From Flavobacteriales bacterium UBA6165 (GTDB lineage: Bacteria > Bacteroidota > Bacteroidia > Flavobacteriales_D > Crocinitomicaceae): a DNA stretch of 8,318 nucleotides. The DNA lies in assembly GCA_002422285.1 (NCBI GenBank), contig DIUF01000100.1, positions 1-8,318 of the forward strand. The letters are read 5' to 3'. The position numbers and the translations under genes are program-made. Every line of letters starts with the position of its first letter. Position 1 is the first letter of the stretch. Shown here in pieces: positions 1-4,874 of the stretch. The notes under the pieces were generated by a model that worked only from the letters and a program-made list of their open reading frames with translations, searched no databases and was not told the origin of the DNA.

Positions 1-317
1 CCTTTTTTGATAACCACCACCTCTTCAATGATTTTTGAATAGGCTTTAATATCATCGGATTTTTCAATCTCATCCCAAGGAAAAAATGTGGCATCAAAGG
101 TCTTAGATTTAGTAGATTCTATCGTGATCTCTGGGTCGAAATCAGAATACAATTTATGCACAATAGACTCAATGCCATTGAATGCCGAAAGCACAATGAC
201 CATAGCGGCGGTGCTCACAGCCAAACCCAAAACAGCAATCCATGTGATGATTTGAATGATACTTTTCGATTGCTTGGCGAAAAAATAACGTCGGGCTACG
301 AAAAGTGGGAAGTTCAT
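1..317 (-). CDS. FtsX/LolE-like ABC transporter permease, N-terminal part (cut by window edge)
   Basis: The reading frame opens at ATG 317 and stays open to base 1, giving 105 complete codons; the rest lies outside the window. The start reads MNFPLFVARRYFFAK, the usual short cytoplasmic lead of LolC/LolE-type permeases. It is followed by one long hydrophobic segment (about residues 20-45) ending in VIVLSAFNGIE, and then by a soluble stretch with DFDPEITIES that resembles the start of the MacB-like periplasmic domain. In the family, such proteins have four membrane spans and move lipoproteins from the inner membrane or transmit force across it. The ATPase partner and true substrate are not visible, so LolC/LolE function is inference. 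It begins 11 bases after the rbfA stop and is probably cotranscribed with it. No Shine-Dalgarno sequence precedes the start. Confidence 0.85.
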   Translation of the reverse strand, partial: MNFPLFVARRYFFAKQSKSIIQIITWIAVLGLAVSTAAMVIVLSAFNGIESIVHKLYSDFDPEITIESTKSKTFDATFFPWDEIEKSDDIKAYSKIIEEVVVIKK

Positions 318-328
318 ATACGGTTGGC

Positions 329-664
329 TTACTTCTTCAACAACTCATCAATCTTTTCGGCATAATCCAAAGAATCGTCGAGCTTAAAACTCAACTCGGG
401 CATTTTGCGTAGGTTGCTGATGGCTTTGGTGAGCAAATGACGGATTGGCGCTTTGTGGGCGTTCAATTCCTTGATGACCAATTGGGGTTCTTTGTGGGCA
501 AAAACACTCACATATACACGCACCAAAGATAAATCGCTCGTGATGTTCGCTTTCGTTACGCTTGCCATTGAACCCAAGGCAAATTCCCTGGCATTCTGTT
601 GCAAAATAACCGATAATTCACGCTGAATTAAACTGTCAATTTTTTGTTGTCGCAATGTTCCCAT
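329..664 (-). CDS. rbfA: Ribosome-binding factor A (30S maturation factor)
   Basis: This 111-residue protein is slightly shorter than E. coli RbfA (about 133) and matches the family along its length. It has an N-terminal helix with basic residues (RQQKIDSLIQREL), a central strand LSLVRVYVSVF at about residues 45-55, and the C-terminal signature R-x-x-PELSF-x-x-D-x-S at about 86-98, ending in an IDELL helix. RbfA is a single type II KH-fold protein that binds the immature 30S subunit and helps 16S rRNA maturation, especially in cold. The AxG kink typical of many RbfA KH folds is not obvious: the corresponding stretch reads HKAPIRHL. The start at 664 is supported by a near-leaderless promoter directly upstream. 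The permease gene follows 11 bases downstream. Confidence 0.93.
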   Translation of the reverse strand: MGTLRQQKIDSLIQRELSVILQQNAREFALGSMASVTKANITSDLSLVRVYVSVFAHKEPQLVIKELNAHKAPIRHLLTKAISNLRKMPELSFKLDDSLDYAEKIDELLKK

Positions 665-668
665 GGTG

Positions 669-676
669 CAAAGGTA
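669..676 (-). promoter_or_regulatory. -7 promoter box for rbfA (TACCTTTG), near-leaderless
   Basis: On the minus strand the sequence reads TACCTTTGCACC and then the rbfA ATG. TACCTTTG fits the Bacteroidota primary sigma factor -7 consensus TAnnTTTG exactly. Its last base is only four bases from the start codon, so transcription would begin at or within a few bases of ATG 664, giving a leaderless or nearly leaderless mRNA. No convincing TTG -33 element is seen at the usual distance. Confidence 0.55.
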
Positions 677-685
677 AGGAATGTT

Positions 686-717
686 TTGTGTGCTTTGTAT
701 TCCTTTTCTTAACTTCG
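686..717 (+). promoter_or_regulatory. Candidate promoter for the ABC exporter (TTG, 21 bases, TAACTTCG)
   Basis: A TTG at 686-688 is followed after 21 bases by TAACTTCG at 710-717, one mismatch from the Bacteroidota consensus TAnnTTTG with acceptable spacing. It would give a 5' leader of about 20 bases before ATG 746. It lies back-to-back with the rbfA promoter in the same 81-base gap, so the two divergent units may influence each other. Confidence 0.4.
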
Positions 718-745
718 CCCCCTCAAGTATTGCTTAGCACCCAAC

Positions 746-2578
746 ATGAAAACCATCAAGCGGCTTTTTTCCCACACTTTTATCTACAAATCGGATTCGG
801 TTTTCACGATTGTTTACAACCTGCTCTTTGTTATTTTCAACTTGGCTTCTTTGGCTTTGTTTATTCCGTTTTTGGAACTGATTTTCAAGAAAGATGTGCC
901 TCTTGAAGCACCCATTTTACCTGAATTTGCTGGTGGATTTTTCGGTGTTTTGGAATACATCACAGGCTATTATCAGTATTTCATGAATAATTTCTTGTTC
1001 GAATACGGTAAAGAAAAAACCTTGATTTTCATTTGTGTAAGTGTATTGAGCGCTTTCTTCCTGAAAAATTTATTCCGCTATTTGAGCGTTTGGCATCTTT
1101 CTCAACTCAGAATGGCTGTGGTGCGCGATGTTCGCAATTTGTTGTATGCCAAATCGTTGCGTTTGCCTATGCGTTATTACAGCGAGGAGAAAAAAGGGGA
1201 TTTAATGGCGCGCATGAGTACGGATGTCAATGAAATTGAATTCGGTGTAACGAGTTCCCTGCAATTGGTTTTCCGCGACCCGATCGATGTTATTCTGACT
1301 CTTGCCGTGTTGCTTTATACCAGTGTGGAATTGACCTTGATTTCATTGGTTGTGATGCCGCTTTCGGCTTTCGTGATTTCGCGCATTGGCAAAAGTTTAA
1401 AACGCACAGCTCGCCAAGGTCAAGACCAAATGGGTCGTGTGTTTTCCATTATTGACGAAACCTTAGGCGGTATGAGGGTCATTAAAGCTTTCAACGGTTT
1501 GGCATTTTTCCAAAGTAAATTTGAGCGTGAGAACTTGAAACACCAATTACTCCTCACCAAAACTTTCCGCAAAAAAGATTTGTCTTCGCCGTTGAATGAA
1601 TTTCTTGGTGCCTTTGTGATGATTGTAATTGTGTTCTTTGGCGGCAAATTGGTTTTGCAAGAAAATGGCGGAATTACCGGCGAACAATTCATCGGTTTCA
1701 TCATTATTTTTTCTCAGTTGTTGCGTCCCATTCAAAGTATCGCCAACAACGTCGGAATGTTGCAAAAAACTAAAGTTAGCCTCGACAGAATTGAGGAAAT
1801 CATGGAGCTTCATGAAGGCATTTTGGACCCAGAAAAACCTGTGGAAACTCGTCCGATGGAAGAAGGAATTCGATTGAATAAGGTATCGTTCAGCTACGGC
1901 GATGTGCCTGTTTTGAAAAACATTGATTTGCTCATCCCAAAAGGAAAAACTGTTGCCTTGGTTGGTGAATCGGGCAGCGGAAAATCGACTATTGCCGATT
2001 TGATTCCCCGGTTTTATGATGTTACCCAAGGTCAAATTAGCATTGACAATACGAATGTAAAAGATTTTTTGGTGAGTGATTTGCGCGGTCGGGTAGGTGT
2101 GGTTTCTCAGGAATCTATTTTATTCAACGACAGCATTCGGGGCAACATTGCTTTTGGACGTCCGGGAGCTTCATTCGAGGAAATTCAAGATGCCGCCCGA
2201 GCAGCCAATGCCCATGAGTTTATTTTACAACAAGAAAATGGTTACGACACCCAAATTGGAGATCGAGGCAACAAACTCAGCGGCGGACAAAAACAACGCA
2301 TTTCAATTGCTCGTGCCATTTTGAAAAATCCCGAAATCCTCATCCTCGACGAAGCTACATCTGCTTTGGATACCGATTCTGAAAAACAAGTTCAAGAAGC
2401 CCTAGAGCGTTTGATGAAGAACCGAACATCTCTTGTAATTGCGCACCGTTTGAGCACCATCAAAAACGCAGATATGATTGTGGTTTTGAGCAAAGGCGAA
2501 ATCGTAGAGCAAGGCACGCATGATGAATTGATTGCCAAGCAAGGGGAGTATTATCGCTTGACACAAGTGCAGGGGTAG
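746..2578 (+). CDS. MsbA-like ABC exporter, fused membrane and ATPase domains
   Basis: This 610-residue protein has the standard half-transporter layout. The ABC transmembrane domain spans about residues 15-340, with hydrophobic segments near 19-45, 91-110, 166-208 (two), 283-303 and 312-330 and the coupling region YYSEEKKGDLMARMSTDV at 144-161. The ATPase domain runs from about 373 to 608. All nucleotide-binding motifs are intact: A-loop Tyr384, Walker A GESGSGKST at 407-415, Q-loop Gln455, signature LSGGQ at 511-515, Walker B ILILDE with Asp535 and Glu536, and H-loop His567. It should work as an inner-membrane homodimer driving ATP-dependent export of a lipid or hydrophobic compound. Lipid A flippase activity is plausible from family resemblance, but no LPS genes are nearby, so the substrate is open. 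ATG 746 begins a natural charged lead before the first span. It is transcribed divergently from rbfA. Confidence 0.92.
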   Translation: MKTIKRLFSHTFIYKSDSVFTIVYNLLFVIFNLASLALFIPFLELIFKKDVPLEAPILPEFAGGFFGVLEYITGYYQYFMNNFLFEYGKEKTLIFICVSVLSAFFLKNLFRYLSVWHLSQLRMAVVRDVRNLLYAKSLRLPMRYYSEEKKGDLMARMSTDVNEIEFGVTSSLQLVFRDPIDVILTLAVLLYTSVELTLISLVVMPLSAFVISRIGKSLKRTARQGQDQMGRVFSIIDETLGGMRVIKAFNGLAFFQSKFERENLKHQLLLTKTFRKKDLSSPLNEFLGAFVMIVIVFFGGKLVLQENGGITGEQFIGFIIIFSQLLRPIQSIANNVGMLQKTKVSLDRIEEIMELHEGILDPEKPVETRPMEEGIRLNKVSFSYGDVPVLKNIDLLIPKGKTVALVGESGSGKSTIADLIPRFYDVTQGQISIDNTNVKDFLVSDLRGRVGVVSQESILFNDSIRGNIAFGRPGASFEEIQDAARAANAHEFILQQENGYDTQIGDRGNKLSGGQKQRISIARAILKNPEILILDEATSALDTDSEKQVQEALERLMKNRTSLVIAHRLSTIKNADMIVVLSKGEIVEQGTHDELIAKQGEYYRLTQVQG

Positions 2579-2583
2579 GCTTT

Positions 2584-2612
2584 GGCGGCTGGCTTCTAGC
2601 TACTGGCTAGCG
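2584..2612 (+). repeat. AGC-rich intergenic repeat tract A with small hairpin
   Basis: Six bases after the ABC exporter stop, the sequence becomes a run of short words such as GGCTGGCTTCTAGC and TACTGGCTAGC. It contains a perfect 5-base inverted repeat, CTAGC (2596-2600) and GCTAG (2606-2610), with a 5-base loop. Similar word-built tracts occur in every larger gap between genes in this window. It could contribute to transcript ending, but no clean T-run follows directly. Confidence 0.5.
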
Positions 2613-2614
2613 AT

Positions 2615-2632
2615 ACTTTGTCAAAGTTTTGC
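2615..2632 (+). repeat. 18-base direct repeat, copy 1
   Basis: ACTTTGTCAAAGTTTTGC follows tract A at once. A second copy at 2696-2713 matches 15 of 18 positions. The core ACTTTGTCAAAGT is itself palindromic (ACTTTG / CAAAGT around one T), which could be a protein-binding site or a very weak hairpin. Confidence 0.45.
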
Positions 2633-2695
2633 TAAGAATCTAAAGGATATCCGCAATTTTTAGTTTTTTGGAATTTTCGTGAAATACGATGCAGC

Positions 2696-2713
2696 ACTTT
2701 TACAAAGTTGTGC
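2696..2713 (+). repeat. 18-base direct repeat, copy 2
   Basis: ACTTTTACAAAGTTGTGC differs from copy 1 (2615-2632) at three positions and lies 81 bases downstream in the same orientation. Copy 1 sits just inside AGC-rich tract A and copy 2 just inside tract B, so the four parts make a mirrored layout in the gap before the amine oxidase gene. Confidence 0.45.
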
Positions 2714-2721
2714 GCGAAATA

Positions 2722-2753
2722 GGCTGCTGGACTCTAGCTGCTATCTGTTGGCG
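2722..2753 (+). repeat. AGC-rich intergenic repeat tract B
   Basis: The stretch GGCTGCTGGACTCTAGC followed by TGCTATCTGTTGGCG is built from the same AGC/GGC/CTAGC words as tract A. It lies about 53 bases before the amine oxidase start. No clear TAnnTTTG promoter box was found between this tract and ATG 2807; the 2579-2806 gap holds no recognisable gene. Confidence 0.45.
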
Positions 2754-2806
2754 ATTCCCAATTTTTTGTTAGTCGATTATTCAAAAATTCAATTTAATTT
2801 CAGCCC

Positions 2807-4147
2807 ATGAAAAGAAGAGGTTTTTTAAAGCAAAGTTCTTTGCTCTCGATTGGTAGCTTGTTGATACCTTCCGTTTATATGTCGGCTTGCAGAAAAGGCA
2901 ATTTGTTTAGTGACATAGATTATAAAGGCAAAGTTGTGATTGTAGGTGCTGGTGCTGCTGGACTTTATGCAGGATATATTTTAAAATCCAAGGGCATTGA
3001 TTTTCAAATTTTGGAGGCTGGTGCAAATTTTGGAGGAAGACTCGCCAAATTAACTGGATTTGCCAATTTTCCGATAGATCTCGGCGCACAATGGTTGCAC
3101 GGAAAAAACAATATTTTAGGTGATTTAATCAAAAAATCTGAAACCAAAATTACCCTAGATGAAAGTGATGCAAAATTTTGGTTCAACAATCAGCTTGTTA
3201 CCGAATTGCCAAGAGATGTAAATATTTTCGAAGGCGATAATTTACCAGACATTTCATTTGAAGAATACGCTATTCAGCAAGGTCTTGGGAATGAATACAA
3301 ATTTGTTGTTGAAAATTTGGCTGGTGATCAAGGTGCAGATGCTTCAACACTTTCTGTTTATTACAACAATTTGGAAGAGGAAAATTGGAGCTCTGGAGAC
3401 GACGACTTTAAATTTCAGGAAACCTATTTTGATCTGATTGATAAAGAAATAGCAAGCCATGTAAGTGATAAAATTGTGTTCAACACAGTTGTAAATAAAA
3501 TTGACTATTCCAATGATGAAATCAAGATACATGACATCAACGACATTGTTTTTCAAGCGGATAAACTCATCATAACTGTGCCTATTTCTATTTTGAAATC
3601 CAATGACATTTTGTTTCAACCTACATTGCCTACTGAAAAAACAAACGCTTTTTCTAAGATTGGTATGGGCGCGGGAATGAAGGTGTTTTTGAAGTTCTCA
3701 AACAAGTTTTTTGACCAAAATATTATAGGAGGCTCCATTTGTGCAGCCTATGCCGATGACAGTGTTGGTAAAGCCCAAAGCGACAAAGTTTTATTGGCTT
3801 TCGTAATGGGAGAACAAGCGGAATATTTGACTTCGTTGGGTTCAGATTCGGCAATTACTCAAGCGCTTTTGGGAGAATTGGATTTGATGTATAATGGACA
3901 AGCAACCGCATCATTTTTGGCTGCCCATGTAGAAAATTGGACTACAAATCCTTTTATTCGCGGGGCCTATTCATATAGCACCGTTGGTATGGGAAATGCA
4001 CGTGCTATTGCTGCTCAGCCCATTGATAAAAAAATCTATTTTGCTGGTGAAGCAATGAATTTGAACGGACACCATCAGACAGTTCAAGGCGCTATAGAAA
4101 CAGGCTACAGGGAAGTGATTCAACTTTTAAATGACGTCGTGAAATGA
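2807..4147 (+). CDS. Tat-exported, probably lipid-anchored flavin amine oxidase (polyamine oxidase/LSD1-like fold)
   Basis: This 446-residue FAD enzyme is of the amine oxidase family. The N-terminus MKRRGFLKQ is a twin-arginine export motif, followed by a hydrophobic stretch and a lipobox-like MSAC with Cys28, so a folded, flavin-loaded lipoprotein outside the cytoplasm is likely. FAD-binding elements are GAGAAG at 47-52, Glu70, GGR at 76-78, DLGAQWLHG at 91-99, and the C-terminal FAGEA (412-416) and GAIETGYR (428-435). Lys292 in GMGAGMKVFLKF fits the conserved lysine that contacts flavin N5. RGAYSY (385-390) and Thr425 before GA resemble polyamine oxidases and LSD1 more than monoamine oxidases, which have Tyr there. 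It would oxidise an amine with release of hydrogen peroxide or use another acceptor; the substrate is unknown. Its stop overlaps the next gene's start. It appears AT-richer than its neighbours. Confidence 0.88.
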   Translation: MKRRGFLKQSSLLSIGSLLIPSVYMSACRKGNLFSDIDYKGKVVIVGAGAAGLYAGYILKSKGIDFQILEAGANFGGRLAKLTGFANFPIDLGAQWLHGKNNILGDLIKKSETKITLDESDAKFWFNNQLVTELPRDVNIFEGDNLPDISFEEYAIQQGLGNEYKFVVENLAGDQGADASTLSVYYNNLEEENWSSGDDDFKFQETYFDLIDKEIASHVSDKIVFNTVVNKIDYSNDEIKIHDINDIVFQADKLIITVPISILKSNDILFQPTLPTEKTNAFSKIGMGAGMKVFLKFSNKFFDQNIIGGSICAAYADDSVGKAQSDKVLLAFVMGEQAEYLTSLGSDSAITQALLGELDLMYNGQATASFLAAHVENWTTNPFIRGAYSYSTVGMGNARAIAAQPIDKKIYFAGEAMNLNGHHQTVQGAIETGYREVIQLLNDVVK

Positions 4148-4809
4148 GAAAATTTGCGGCGTTTCTAATCATGTTTTTTACTGCCTTTTTAGTGCTATCT
4201 CAAGAAACTAAAATTGAAGGCGGATTGGTTTATATGTTTGCCCCACAATGGGACAAAGCCATTCAAACGTATAATTTTTCTCGACCATTTTTGGAAAACC
4301 AACAACCTCTTTTTGATATAGGCGGAGGTATATCTGCTACTCAAATTTTTGGTTCAAAAAACCGATTGAAACATGGTTTTAGTTTATCTGGATTTTCTTT
4401 AGAAAGTCGCGCAAAAAATGAAAGTTTTGAGAATGTATTGAGACTAGGAATTTTAAAACCAACTTATTTGATGCATTTTTTTAATTCGGATAAAACCAGT
4501 GGTCTCTATACTGAGTTTGGTCTTTCTTTGGTTATAAGCGTATTGTCGCGCAAGGTAAACGGAAGTCTTTTCGATTTTAATGAAGGGCGCTATCGAGCTT
4601 ATGGGATTGGAGGAGAAATTTCCAATAAAGTGGGTTACCGTTTTGAGAAAAAGGGAAAACTTTCATTTTCTCCATTTGTTGCTTTGGCCTATACACCGTA
4701 TCTATATTCCCCAAATACTGAGGGCCTAATTAACCAAACACAAGGCTTGGCAAGTAAGTCTTGGACACCTATTTTCAACGCTCAAATTGGTGTTTCTTTT
4801 GGGCTTTAG
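4144..4809 (+). CDS. Exported beta-rich protein, probable outer-membrane barrel, coupled to the amine oxidase
   Basis: I do not recognise a named family. The 221-residue product starts with a clear signal peptide (MRKFAAFLIMFFTAFLVLS, cut near Ser19/Gln20). The mature part is Gly- and aromatic-rich with alternating polar and hydrophobic strands (for example FDIGGGISATQIFG, LYTEFGLSLVISVL, LSFSPFVALAYTPYL) and ends in a strand, FNAQIGVSFGL. Strand-rich texture, signal peptide and terminal strand suggest a small outer-membrane beta-barrel of eight to ten strands, by inference. Its ATG overlaps the amine oxidase stop in ATGA (4144-4147), so the two are almost certainly cotranscribed and translationally coupled, implying linked function: perhaps a pore for substrate or product, or a surface partner of the lipoprotein enzyme. 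It could instead be a soluble periplasmic beta protein. Confidence 0.72.
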   Translation: MRKFAAFLIMFFTAFLVLSQETKIEGGLVYMFAPQWDKAIQTYNFSRPFLENQQPLFDIGGGISATQIFGSKNRLKHGFSLSGFSLESRAKNESFENVLRLGILKPTYLMHFFNSDKTSGLYTEFGLSLVISVLSRKVNGSLFDFNEGRYRAYGIGGEISNKVGYRFEKKGKLSFSPFVALAYTPYLYSPNTEGLINQTQGLASKSWTPIFNAQIGVSFGL

Positions 4810-4820
4810 TTCGCTGCGCT

Positions 4821-4860
4821 TTGGCTATTAGTTGATTGATTGTCAGCCGCTAACAGCCAA
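4821..4860. terminator. Inverted repeat between convergent genes, candidate bidirectional terminator (AGC-rich tract C)
   Basis: TTGGCTATTAG (4821-4831) and CTAACAGCCAA (4850-4860) form an inverted repeat matching at 10 of 11 positions around an 18-base loop. It fills most of the 65-base gap between two genes that converge here, where a terminator serving both strands is expected. No T-run follows on either strand, so it is not a classic intrinsic terminator. It is built from the same AGC/GGC words as the other intergenic tracts in this window. Confidence 0.4.
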
Positions 4861-4874
4861 CGCTGTCCTCATCC

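Noticed and set aside
156..365. A 69-codon plus-strand frame over the left edge genes.
   Set aside because: It covers the antisense of the permease start and rbfA end, both well supported by homology.
1547..2035. A 162-codon open frame antisense to the ABC exporter.
   Set aside because: It overlaps the conserved ATPase and membrane domains and shows no family resemblance; it is a shadow frame.
2579..2806. A small RNA or short gene in the gap before the amine oxidase.
   Set aside because: No start with a plausible coding frame, no clear promoter box and no terminator hairpin with T-run; only repeat tracts are visible.
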